A stretch of DNA of 64,000 nucleotides, from assembly GCA_031769625.1 (NCBI GenBank), contig JAUIMM010000113.1:14852501-14916500 (forward strand), written 5' to 3'. The position numbers and the translations under genes were made by a program. Below are positions 54,160 to 64,000 of the stretch, in pieces. The notes under the pieces are model-generated. The model worked only from the letters and a program-made list of their open reading frames with translations, was not told the origin of the DNA and did no database searches. This stretch comes from Taudactylus pleione. Taxonomy: Eukaryota > Chordata > Amphibia > Anura > Myobatrachidae. How positions within the stretch are numbered: the stretch's first letter is position 1; each line of letters opens with the position of its first letter.

Positions 54160-54975
54160 GCCCTACCGATGTGTCCTGGTGTAACACAGGCACATATACT
54201 ACCGATGTGTTCTGGTGTATCACAGGCACACGTACTACCGATGTGTTCTGGTGTATCACAGGCACACGTACTACCGATGTGTTCTGGTGTATCACAGGCA
54301 CACGTACTACCGATGTGTCCAGGTGTATCACAGGCACACGTACTACCGATGTGTCCAGGTGTATCACAGGCACACGTACTACCGATGTGTCCAGGTGTAT
54401 CACAGGCACACGTACTACCGATGTGTCCTGGTGTATCACAGGCACATGTACTACCGATGTGTCCTGGTGTATCACAGGCACATGTACTACCGATGTGTCC
54501 TGGTGTATCACAGGCACATGTACTACCGATGTGTCCTGGTGTATCACAGGCACATGTACTACCGATGTGTCCTGGTGTATCACAGGCACATGTACTACCG
54601 ATGTGTCCTGGTGTATCACAGGCACATGTACTACCGATGTGTCCTGGTGTATCACAGGCACATGTACTACCGATGTGTACTGGTGTATCACAGGCACATG
54701 TACTACCGATGTGTCCTGGTGTAACACAGGCACATGTACTGATGTTTCCTGGCGTATCACAGGCACATGTACTACCGGTGTGTCCTGGTGTAACACAGGC
54801 ACATGTACTGATGTTTCCTGGCGTATCACAGGCACATGTACTACCGATGTGTCCTGGTGTAAGTAACACAGGCACATGTACTGATGTTTCCTAGTGTATC
54901 ACAGGCACATATACTACCGGTGTGTCCTGGTGTATCACAGGCGCATGTACTGATGTTTCCTAGCGTGCGTATGCT
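54160..54975. repeat. 36-bp minisatellite, about 22 units
   Basis: The unit CCGATGTGTCCTGGTGTATC plus ACAGGCACATGTACTA recurs at exactly 36 bp through the central part (for example at 54201, 54237 and on). At the right end shorter variants with GATGTTTCCT appear. As 36 is divisible by three and the unit lacks stops in most frames, open frames of 169 to 309 codons appear on both strands. They encode 12-residue repeats and are artefacts. Confidence 0.92.
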
Positions 54976-54995
54976 ACCCATGAAGAGCTGACTAC

Positions 54996-55526
54996 GGCCC
55001 TGATTCAGACCCACTCGCGAGTGGCTGTCCGCTCGCAAGTGGGTCGATGTTCTGCACTGAGCATGCGCACGACGGAGGGAGCTCCGTCGTGCTCATGCGC
55101 CAGACGCGACGAGCGAAGGAAAGTCCTTCGCTCGTTGTGTCTGATCAAAGGGGGCGTGCTGTCGATGTTGATTGACAGCACGCCCCCTTTGGTGGGCGTG
55201 CCGGGGGCGTGCCTCCCTGACGGGGGCGTACCCACGGGAACGCCTCCCGTCAGAAGCCGGCCCACTGACATCACTAGTGATGTCAGTGGGAGTGATTTTG
55301 GCTCTGATAGAGCCAAAATCACTCCGGAGCTTGCGGTTGAAAACCTCAACCGCAGGCTCCGGCTCGCAGTTTCGATGGTCGCGATGGTCACGACCATTGC
55401 GGCCATCAAACTGCACGCTCGTATAGGCTGTGGGTGGTGACCCACAGCTATACGAGCGTCCAGGAGGACGCTCCATTTTTATGGAGGGCGGCCCTCATTC
55501 AGAGCGTACGGCTCTGAATGAGGGCC
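54996..55526 (-). mobile_element. Poly-hairpin element, copy 8 (inverted)
   Basis: GGCCCTGATTCAGACCCACT at the left and GGCTCTGAATGAGGGCC at the right. Flanks TAC / AAC differ at one base. All internal stems match copy 7 in reverse order, with few substitutions. Stem VI (55261-55290) and stem V (55290-55325, GTGATTTTGGCTC arms) are perfect or nearly so. Confidence 0.9.
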
Positions 55527-57480
55527 AACATCTTGTGATTTTGCCAACTCCTCATGGCTCGTAAATTGCTACATGAAACCCTATGGGAGTTATGTAAGGA
55601 CTGCGATTTCAGAGGCAGCAGGATTCTGGTGATCTTGGCTGAAGACGTAAAGCGGCAATAATATAACTGGCAAAGCCATTCTGGTTTTAATTTTTAAATG
55701 ATAGCCACTATAAATCTGCAGCCGATGTTGCTGGAATCCTGCTGCTTCTTAAAACTCAGGGCCTATTACATAAACCCTTATATGTCTATATCATACCACT
55801 CACTGAGAAATATGTCAAAACACTGTGACTAAGAATATGTTACAGTACAGCAACACAATAGCAGGATTATAAGGTTTTCTTGATTTTTTTGGTGTATGCT
55901 ATGGCTTTATATATAGCATGCATTTCTGTGCTCTGTTCATTTGTACTCCACGCCATGTACAGTATTTCTGTCTTACAACTTAAACAGAGTTGTATAAACA
56001 CTGGACGCTTCTCGTAGGAGTGTAAGGCTAATAACCAGCAACATGGAACACTAGTTACACAAGTGCAGCCTAACCATAAATGGGGTGTTTTATAGCTCCA
56101 CACTGCTGAATAGTAAGTGCTACACACTCCTGGACAATGTTGCTAGTGGCACTGCCTTGTGTGAATAATAATGGAACATTGTCCATGTCACACAAACATG
56201 CTTTTTACCATTCAGAAATCCACCTCTTTAGAAGTGCAGTAAGTAAATGGGCATTGCACTCTTCTACAAACACGCAAAGCATATGCCAGTCGGGGCGGCC
56301 ACAGTCGCTCACTGTTTATCCGTCGGCAACAGTCATCATTAGTGTCGACATTTACACCTACCCCATATGCTGGGTGTGCAAGAGATCTGTCTGAATAGGC
56401 ATGCCTACGCCATATGCGCAACTCAAAGCAGGACGCAACACTGACTACATGACTATAACACACCCACAAACACCCAATTCTCAGATGGAGAGAGGCGGGT
56501 GAGATCCATTCAACTCAAAATCGCCCAGAGATACGCAAAGATGTATAAATTCACTACTGTGCTGTTTGCTAACATTCGCTAAGAGCGGCCATATACAAAA
56601 CCGAGTGTGACTCGGGCCGCCTGTGTGCAGCTTTATAGTATTTCTATAAGCACCTTGCACCTTGCACAGTGCAGCCACATTATTTCCCCATCTTCCAGGC
56701 ACTGAGGGTCTGAAGCTCCTGCATTGCATGTACAGAACAAAGTGATTGACAGGCAAGTACGGTTTCTGGGCCGTAACGGGGGTGAAGACTTAAATGCGGG
56801 TGTGCCGCCACCATTTCGGAGGCATGTCTCAGGCTGCAACTGCGATCCCGTACACAGTTGAGAGTGCTCCGGCATCTTACTTCTGATGGGCATTCTGCCT
56901 GGCCGTAGCGTTACTCAGGAGATAGATTATCTATTGATGGGCGTCCAAAGATTGCGCCTTTGTACACAAACGGCGAACTTGAGACTCCTCATGTGGGCAA
57001 CTCAATACCAGGGCCATAATTAGGGATGTGCGACCACACAGAGCATAGGGTTCTGTGGGCAGTACCATTGCTTACCCATGGCCCTTGCTTCTGGCTAGCA
57101 GGGTGCCAGTATTTTTGTGGCAGTGCTGCCTGTAGCTTCCTTTAGACGCCATATGCAGACACCCTGCCGTAATTACAGCTGCACAGAGTGTCTTCGAGAC
57201 TCTCAAAGCACTGCAGCAGTTCCAAACGCAATAAGCTCATAGCCCTCTTTATGGCTCTGCTCAACACAAATCCCGGTGGCTGAGACATTCGCAGATTTTC
57301 GCACTTCCTTACTGTGTATGGGAATGCAGCTGCGACAGCATTTGTAACCGTCGCTGAATCAGACCCTAAACGCGTATATTTGCCCACATGTTGAATTGTA
57401 TGCATCTTTACAGTACATAGGCGCCTATCCGTACGCTTGGTTTTATTGTCGTCATATTCATCAGGGTGCACTTACATCAG
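55527..57480. other. Unassigned stretch
   Basis: I see no gene. Near 57345-57373 the motif CGCTGAATCAGACCC is the complement of a GGGTCTGATTCAGCG end, an orphan terminus of the GGGCCTGATTCA group. Nothing else is supported. Confidence 0.3.
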
Positions 57481-57487
57481 AGTGAAG

Positions 57488-57755
57488 GGAGATTCAATTA
57501 GCCACACCGGCAGATTTAACTAGCAGGGCTTACCCCGCACGTAAAGACCCAGAGGTGGACTTTTCCTCACAACTCCTGAAGCTGAAAGTCTCTGTGATAA
57601 AAGGCACCCTGACTTTAACGTGCGGGGTAACCCATTGAGTACGCATCGTATACGGAATCAATGGGTTAGTGCGCACTAACCCAGTGTTTAGCGTGTGGGG
57701 AAAAGACTCACTTATTGAATAGCTATTGCCCTCGTGGTGCAATTAATTAACTCTG
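57488..57755. repeat. Probable MITE with paired GCGGGGTAA blocks
   Basis: GCTTACCCCGCACGTAAAG at the left pairs with CTTTAACGTGCGGGGTAAC in the interior. A second palindrome is ACCCATTGAGTACGC with its complement. Ends are not settled. Confidence 0.4.
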
Positions 57756-57876
57756 GGTCATATCCTGCAACAACTTGAATTTCCCCTTAGTGCAAACGAT
57801 CCACTTGAAAACAGTTGTAATTACGCTTCCATCCAACTCTGCATAGCAGTTGCATCGGCATAGCCTACATATGGAC

Positions 57877-58350
57877 GGGTGTGATATGTATGCGGCCGGC
57901 GGTTCAATTCCCGACAAAGGAGGAAATCCCAATCGTCCTAAAGGAAATCCCGATAGTTACTAACCTAACCTAACCCTCCTAACCCTAACCCTCACGTAGG
58001 GGTGCCTAACCCGAACCCTAATCCCCCCTCTAAGTGCCTAAACCTAACCCCCTTTCCCCGCTGCCTAAACCTGTCCCCCGGGGGGGTGACTAACCCTAAC
58101 CCTCCCTCCCCCTAGCCTAACCCTGACCTCCCAGGGGGTGCCTAACCCTAAGTCCCCCCCGGGAGCCCTAAACCTAACCCTCCCCCCCGCGGCTGTCCAC
58201 TGCGGCGCCCGGCATCCGCTCGATCGGGATGCCGGGCGCCGGTCTCCAGACGTCGGGGAAATGACAGGCGTCTAGATTTAGACGCCTGTCATAAAGCAGT
58301 CTGGAAGCCGGCGGTCGGCATTTAGACCGTCGGGTTCCAGACTACATCCC
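57877..58350. mobile_element. CCCTAA-rich element, third copy
   Basis: It shares with 50405-50987 the GGTTCAATTCCCGACA-type left part, the tract of GCCTAACCCTAACC with C runs (57955-58190), and the hairpins CCGGCATCCG / GGGATGCCGG and GGCGTCTAGATTTAGACGCC. No target duplication was found. Confidence 0.6.
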
Positions 58351-59239
58351 CATTAGAACACCCTGTTACAGACCAGTTACACCCCACAGTCACAAATGGA
58401 GATACAAATAGGATGCGTGTGACACTGCGTTGCCTGTACTTGGTTCCAGAGCAAGCGCAGTGCGCAAAACACGCACGATACACTCCACAAACAGCTGTGT
58501 GGTCAGAGTTGAGTTGCAGGTGTACATGGCATGTACGTGTCCACACAGAACTTTTGTACCATATACAGGGCTGGTGCTAGTACGCACTCACTGATGACAA
58601 TGGCGGCCATGAAACAGGAAGGGGCTTTCCTATTACAGAGATACGTACAACTCTGCATAGAGGTGAATATATACATTTAGATCCATGCATTACAATGCAG
58701 GAGCAATTACAGCCCACTTGCGTTCAACTTTCCATCAGGCCCTAAGTTCATGTCATAAATGAGGTCCCCAGAGTGCCCTCATTCCCCCATGTCACTAGAT
58801 ACCCAGACTGTCCTCTGCAGCCATTGCACATGCACAGTGAACATGTACTGCACATCACGGAATATACAGCCACAGAGCTCCTGCAGTCACTGCCCCTGTA
58901 CAAATAAAAAGGCCCCCTTCCACCTACACGCCACTGCACACAGTAACCTCTGTCACCTCCGGTCACAGAATGCTGGCCTCCCCCCAACCCCCACCACACC
59001 CAAGTGACTGAACACACAGCTTATCCCCTGGAATCATTGCTCACATATCCTCTCCCCCATGTATCACTGAGCACATTGCTTTACACATTTTTATAGCTTC
59101 AGCTTGTCTGGGCATGTCATGCTATAGAGAACAGCGCAGGTCATAGTGGGATTTGCAGTTCACCTGAAGAGCTAGGTGTTGCATAGGTGCTTCTTAGTAA
59201 TGATATAAATATAATTGATCTGCTATGTCTGTCTTCTAG
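58351..59239. other. Unassigned stretch upstream of an exon
   Basis: About 58725-58742 holds CATCAGGCCCTAAG, an orphan GGGCCTGATG end. No other element or gene is recognised. Confidence 0.3.
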
Positions 59240-59354
59240 AGCTTGCAGCCTCAGATAAACATCATGCAGGTTGAACTGAGTATGAAAGAGACCAGTATCG
59301 CTGCTGTCAAGGGAGAGGTGGAGGCTCTGCACAGGCACCTGCAGGATGTCTCAG
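59240..59354 (+). CDS. Candidate internal exon C of a coiled-coil gene
   Basis: The acceptor is TGTCTGTCTTCTAG (to 59239) and the donor is GTATTC after CTCAG at 59355. The 115-bp exon starts in phase 0 and reads SLQPQINIMQVELSMKETS and then VKGEVEALHRHLQDVS, leaving one base G. The next candidate exon supplies AT, making an Asp codon, so the join is in frame. Composition (Glu, Lys, Leu, Gln, heptads) indicates a long coiled coil. The other two frames have stops within the exon. I cannot identify the protein. Confidence 0.7.
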
Positions 59355-59589
59355 GTATTCTCATTATGCAGATGGAGCTTCCTTTGTTTATCCTCCTATG
59401 TCTTTCTCCTAAATGATGGGTGTGACCTGAACATAAAGGAATTAAAACACGGAATGTCTGGGGGGGAGGGGGGAAGGAGACACACGAACCACCTGCCCTG
59501 TCTCAGCTATTTATGTGATGTTCACAGACATTTAGCAAAATGCAATGTGATAAGGGCAGATCACTGCAGGGACTCACTAGAGTGTTTTC

Positions 59590-59930
59590 AGCTTTGTGAT
59601 TATTATTATTATCATTTATTTATATGGTGCCACAAGTGTTCCGCAGCGCCTTACACAGTACATAAACAAATTGTAGACAAGCGACTTACAGAACAATACA
59701 CTACAGGACCAGGACATGGATAAAATATATTGCAACATTAGTGACCATAACACCCAGATAAGCAGCAGAGGATAAGCAACCAAGTGTTAGGTGCCCTAGT
59801 GGTGAGTAAGAAGTAGATGAAACTAAAGTAGGGAGAAGCACAAGAGGGTAGAGGGCCCTGCTCGTAAGAGCTTATGAACTAACGACCATTTCAGTATGTT
59901 CACACATCATGGGCACAATCACCTTTTTAT
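59590..59930 (-). repeat. Dispersed repeat (complement of the 40 kb repeat)
   Basis: It starts TTATTATTATTATCATTTAT and TATATGGTGCCACAAG, and ends GGGCCCTGCTCGTAAGAGC, the complement of the motif order at 39835-40260. It appears to be the same family in fuller form, inserted just downstream of exon C. Confidence 0.5.
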
Positions 59931-60050
59931 GGAGCATAGAACTCACACATTTTTTTTTATTGTTCTTGTTTATTTGAATAAGGAGTCGAAATATAAACTA
60001 GAGAAATAAAAGAAGTCATAAAATAGAGTATAAAAATGAAAAGAGATGTA

Positions 60051-60245
60051 GGGGTAAATTTCTTAAAGTGAGAGTTTTTATTAGTGAGTTTTAAAAGTGA
60101 TGTTGCCCATAGCAACCTATCAGATTCTACTTAACTTTTAACTAGCACCTTCTAGAAGACAATAGCTAGAGTCTGATTGGTTGCTATGGGCAACATCACT
60201 TTTAAAACTCACTAATAAAAAATCTCACTTTAAGAAATTTACCCC
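60051..60245. mobile_element. Palindromic MITE, second GGGGTAAATTT copy
   Basis: GGGGTAAATTTCTTAAAGTG and CACTTTAAGAAATTTACCCC are complementary; GTA flanks both sides (60048-60050 and 60246-60248). The interior matches 7899-8073 (TGATGTTGCCCATAGCAACC). Confidence 0.8.
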
Positions 60246-60325
60246 GTAAAGTAAACACTAGAGAATACTGAAAATGTGGTGCTGATAAATGTGTGATTGT
60301 GGCCCTGCCCCACATGACATAACAC

Positions 60326-60590
60326 CAGTGCCGTAGCTAGACGGCAGTGTGCCCAGTGCAGCACTGCCGCCCTCTCACTCCCTCTCCGCCCCCCCCCCCT
60401 GAGCGCTAACCCTACCTTCCAGCAGCAGGAGGGCGGGCGGGATCTTCCTGCCAATTTTTCAATGTCCGGCGCGCACCAGCCGGAGGTCTCTATCTGCAGA
60501 CCTCCGGCACAGAAAATTGTGTGGCCGGTGCCGCTGCAGGATGGCGCCCGGTGCACATGACCCCTCAGCCCCCCCCTAGTTGCGGCCATG
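60326..60590. mobile_element. Small hAT-type element
   Basis: CAGTGCCGTAGCTAGAC at the left and CTAGTTGCGGCCATG at the right are approximate inverted repeats. ATAACAC lies on both sides (60319-60325 and 60591-60597), seven of an expected eight bases. Confidence 0.65.
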
Positions 60591-60597
60591 ATAACAC

Positions 60598-61394
60598 AGC
60601 GATCGCAGCACTAGGTGGCAGAGCCGTGATTACGCAATTCATAGGCAATTGCATTAGCAACGTCCTGTCCACTTCCTGGAAGATATCTGCTGCAGTCCCT
60701 CCTTCATACATTGTGGTGATACTTAATATCTGCAGTATGCCCCAAAAACGGTTGTTTTTGGGGTATATACTGCACATATTGTGCCCCATTGAACAATGAT
60801 CCTAAATACCAGCAACATATTTTGTTTAGTACATCAGGGATACAAACGAATATGCCAATGGTATTCATCATATCTTACGGCAGGGTCCAGCGACGTCCTC
60901 CTCATCGGTGGGGTCCTCTGCTTACCAGTTGGCGGCTTATCGCTGGCAGCGACGGCCTACTCTGTCATGCACATGCGCGATGGTCAGTCTGCACATGTGC
61001 ATGACTGATTAACCCGTCGCGGGAATGGGGAACGCATCGCTCTCGCCATCTAAAGATGCCACTAAAGATGGCAACAGCGATGCAGTTACAAACAGCAGTA
61101 ATCTTAGATTACCACTGTTTGTTAAATACAGAAAGGATGACAGCACCCCTTTAGTTAGTGCTAAAGGGGTTATTATGATTGTTGTTAAATGGTGCCCTCA
61201 GAATGATAAATAGGCCCCTTGAACTGTTAAAAAGCATTGTTTCTGGAATCTTACAAAGTAAAAGAGGTTCTGTCTATTTGCAACCTGATAATGTTCTGAG
61301 TAAATGAATTAAAAAACGAGCATGGGGATTTGTAGACTCAGAAAATAATAAACATGTCAGGTAAATAAATGTTCGTATTCTTTTTAATGCTCAG
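60598..61394. other. Unassigned intronic stretch
   Basis: A palindrome TATGCCCCAAAAACGG with its complement lies at about 60737-60768. No gene or bounded element is seen. Confidence 0.3.
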
Positions 61395-61579
61395 ATTCCA
61401 ATATGCGTGAGAAGGTGGTCTTGGTGGAGGATGCGATACAGCTAAAGAAGTTGGCAGATGTTTCTACACAAGATCTCGCACATAAAGAGGAGGAACAGAA
61501 GAGCATTCTTCCTGAGCTGCACAGTACCATCCACAGTATAAAGGAGAAGGACCGAGACCTCCTCCGCCTGCAGCAAGAA
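61395..61579 (+). CDS. Candidate internal exon D of the coiled-coil gene
   Basis: The acceptor is TTTTTAATGCTCAG (to 61394) and the donor is GTAATA at 61580. The 185-bp exon completes the Asp codon begun by exon C, then reads SNMREKVVLVEDAIQLKKL, DLAHKEEEQKSILPELHS and KEKDRDLLRLQQE, ending in phase 0. It is strongly charged with regular Leu/Ile spacing, a coiled coil. The frame continues only about 8 codons past the donor before a stop. Together with exon C it gives about 100 residues of uninterrupted coiled coil. The gene is not identified. Confidence 0.75.
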
Positions 61580-62635
61580 GTAATAACGTCTGCCTCCTTA
61601 CATTAGCACAGTGATTTGTTCTAGGTCAGGGAAGGACACTTCTAAGCTTGTTTGAGACTTATGGCCTATAGAGCTGTACGGCGATTCCTATTTTAGGCCC
61701 CAAAAAAAAAGGATTTGGGAAACCAGGACAACGCTTGTAATAAGTGCTCACATACGATTAATAGTATGTTTTGATCACTTTAGAGAAGGGGTGCACAACA
61801 CTTGGAGGTGACAATATATTGGAGTGCCACATCACATGCTCTCCCCCATCTGACTTGTGTCCCCCCTCGTTCCTTTTCCTGATTCTGGGTGATATCCCCT
61901 ATTGCCCCTATAACCTCTGTCATTGTAATTATATTGTGACACTCTAGATATGCAGCACGCCCTCGCTGGACATTATAAGAGTTGAACCCATTTAGGTGTA
62001 CAGCATATAAGAACCAACTCCTTTGTAAATTAGCTGCCAGATTTAATATATAATGAAGCACTGTACATTGAGGGGATCATGATACAAGCAAATTATGTAC
62101 ATTGATTTGAAATGAAAGGTAAAGATGGATGAGTATTGGGGAACACAAATATAACATGAAGTAGCTAATAACTATTAGATTAGAGGGATAGCTGGGGGTG
62201 GAAAAACTGTGTGTGGCTAATGTAAGACACAGAAGCCTTGTCAGTCACCAATATTAAAGCGATTGGCATTTCTATACAGGTGATGTGGTATGGTTGGTAT
62301 GTGGCAAGACTGTGGAAGGTTGATACAGGATAGTGCCGTAACTAGCCAGCACTATGCCAACTTCCGGCCACGCCCCCTGACCTGCTGGCATCAGGCGTAA
62401 TTTCAGAGATTTACATGCTAGGTTTAAAGCTTTAAAGGCAAAACCAACCTGGTCTGCCATTTAACTATTGTCCACTTTAAATCTAGTGGCTAAATCGCCT
62501 AAATCACATAATACCCATGAATCTTCTTTAACACTGGTCACACCCAAACAGGCCAAGCCATACCTTTGGTCAGATGGGCAAGTAAGCTTGTTAGGTGCCT
62601 GAGTGATTATGGTGACAAACACCATTGTATAGTAC
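61580..62635. other. Unassigned stretch
   Basis: About 62330-62365 has AGTGCCGTAACTAGCCAG, an orphan hAT-type end. No gene is recognised. Confidence 0.3.
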
Positions 62636-62824
62636 ACAGGTTGTCATACTCGTCCTCTGGACCCCAAACAGTGCATGTTTTTCAGGTCTCCTCACAGAAT
62701 CACAAGGGAAATAATTAGCTCCACCTGTGTCAGTGAGTAATGACTACACCTGTGCACCTGCTGGGAGACCTGGAAAACGTGAACTGTGTGTTGTCCTGAG
62801 GACCGAGTTTGAGAACCATTGGTA
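62636..62824. mobile_element. hAT-type MITE with paired GGTCCTCAGGAC-type ends
   Basis: CAGGTTGTCATACTCGTCCT at the left and CGAGTTTGAGAACCATTGG at the right are approximate inverted repeats. Inner blocks TTTTTCAGGTCTCC and GGGAGACCTGGAAAA also pair. Confidence 0.55.
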
Positions 62825-63129
62825 TAGAACATAAGCTGCAAAACCCTGCATTAGACACTCTCCGTAAACAATGCAAAGGTGGAGGAGTCCTTCAATGTGC
62901 CAGACATGACCCCTGAAGCCACCCTTCTGCTCTACAGAAGATGGACAGGCAAACTAGTTTGATCAACCTAGGGTGCACGCACACACCCAGCTGTCCAACT
63001 GACAATAATGGGCCCACTGTTTTTATGCAGAACCATTACGCCAGGTCTTATAATCTTAGCGCTCGCCTAGGTTTAAATCTTACTTTGCTGTATACTGAAG
63101 GCTTTATTTAAAATTACAGTTATTAAGAG
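62825..63129. other. Unassigned stretch
   Basis: Nothing is recognised. Confidence 0.3.
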
Positions 63130-63145
63130 ATGAAAAAAATAAACA

Positions 63146-63178
63146 TATATATTTATATATATATATATATATATATAT
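63146..63178. repeat. TA microsatellite
   Basis: (TA)n run, with A/T-rich edges. Confidence 0.9.
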
Positions 63179-63199
63179 TATTTTTTTTTAATCTGTATT

Positions 63200-63390
63200 T
63201 TGCAAGGGCGGAAATCCCGAAACAGTTTCGTATCTGCAATAAGTTACCGTCATCTATTTGCATCTTTTGGAAAGTTCTCTGAGTACCGCCTCTGTGAGTT
63301 ATCTATGGTGGGGCTGCCGTTCCCTGTAGTGAGGGCATCGGAGCAAGGATTTGTGTATTTACACAGTGAGTGCCGGATCACTTGTGCATC

Positions 63391-63430
<40 letters not shown>

Positions 63431-63605
63431 CTAGTTGATCGGCAGCACTCCGGTCAGTCAATAAATAGTCACAACAGCGTTGGTATTACTTCAACATTTC
63501 AGAATTTTACTGCTCCTTCGTCAGGAAACCGCATCATGATGCTGTTTCCTGAGTGCCGCCGATCAACTAGCTATATATTGTTTCAGCTGTATAGCTGTTT
63601 CTAAG
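63200..63605. repeat. Penelope-like tail debris around a TA run and an inverted repeat
   Basis: CCCGAAACAGTTTCG at 63214 and CCTTCGTCAGGAAACC at about 63515 resemble the tails of Penelope-like elements. A (TA)n run lies at 63391-63426. AGCTAGTTGATCGGCAGCAC (63429) is repeated in inversion at 63558-63574 (GCCGATCAACTAGCT). No protein-coding part remains. Confidence 0.45.
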
Positions 63606-63661
63606 GAGGGCACCTGGGGAAGTAATATATGGAAACCATTTGAGTGCCGGAACTTGTGTTG

Positions 63662-63710
63662 CTATATATATATATCTATATCTATGTTTATATATATATA
63701 TATATATATA
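63662..63710. repeat. TA microsatellite
   Basis: Interrupted (TA)n run with ATCTATATC interruptions. Confidence 0.9.
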
Positions 63711-64000
63711 TTGCCCAGGGACTGACTATATGCACTGTAATACTCAAACACAATTATAGGACGTGGGGGAATATTTGTTCTAATCAAAATTGTCGTGTAA
63801 TTCTTGATCTGGAACTGACTAAAAAAAATCTCTGGAGAAGCGGTCTTAGGCCTGGAGTGATAGTCCTCCCTATGCTTGAGCACCGTTGCACCCTGGGGGG
63901 AAATGTTGGGTAGCTGCCATTCACAAGAATAAACATTGACAAGTCATGTAATATAGGTTTTGTGCCTGCATAGAAATAGAGTATGTATAATATTGTGTGG
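63711..64000. other. Unassigned end of the window
   Basis: Nothing is recognised. Confidence 0.3.

Noticed and set aside
53937..54894. Open frames of 246 to 309 codons on both strands
   Set aside because: They are read-through of a 36-bp tandem repeat with a length divisible by three. The peptides are 12-residue repeats with no family signature, and both strands are equally open.

Overview
The window is vertebrate nuclear DNA. It is most likely from a large, repeat-rich anuran amphibian genome; this is an inference from the mix of repeats, not a match to a known locus. There are no bacterial operons, rRNA or CRISPR. Almost everything recognisable is transposable-element DNA, much of it nested, inside what look like very large introns of one plus-strand gene. 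Four candidate exons of that gene can be seen: 7177-7240, 7370-7479, 59240-59354 and 61395-61579. Each has an AG acceptor and a GT donor, the phases agree within each pair, and the peptides look like coiled coil. I cannot name the gene, and I cannot prove that the two pairs belong together.

Layout. 1-6.4 kb: small palindromic elements and hAT-related debris. 6.4-8.4 kb: antisense L1 LINE fragments flanking the first exon pair. 8.4-10.1 kb: miniature inverted-repeat elements. 10.16-11.35 kb: an 83-bp minisatellite. 11.9-25.3 kb: scattered elements, including an element (21892-24109) that contains a 1.5-kb hAT with clean 8-bp target duplications and its own minisatellite. 25.9-39.7 kb: a palindromic MITE abutting a Ty3/gypsy-class LTR retrotransposon whose integrase lies before its reverse transcriptase, the order known for Gmr1-like elements. 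It is broken by three hAT insertions (8-bp target duplications) and one poly-hairpin element. The 4.8-kb hAT carries a CpG-rich segment resembling a gene's first exon. 41.8-43.7 kb: a Tc1-type transposon broken by a poly-hairpin element. 44.8-54.1 kb: a second Tc1-type transposon split by a 7.8-kb hAT-like insertion, inside which lies a Penelope-like retroelement that is itself interrupted three times. 54.1-55.0 kb: a 36-bp minisatellite. 55-64 kb: one more poly-hairpin copy, the second exon pair, MITEs, TA microsatellites and Penelope-like tail debris.

The most unusual item is a family of about 0.5-kb elements (11938, 17055, 21998, 27880, 43034, 48678, 49580, 54996) with GGGCCTGATTCAGA-type ends and 3-bp target duplications. 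Nearly the whole length of each is a chain of about eleven different adjacent hairpins, with an almost invariant palindrome at the midpoint. Copies differ from one another in matched changes on both arms of a stem, so the pairing is kept while the sequence drifts. Four insertions of this end-type (43034, 48678 and 27880 of the hairpin family, and the end-related 53567) lie inside recognisable host transposons, which fixes their boundaries. No transposase for the family is visible here, and I do not recognise it as a described type.
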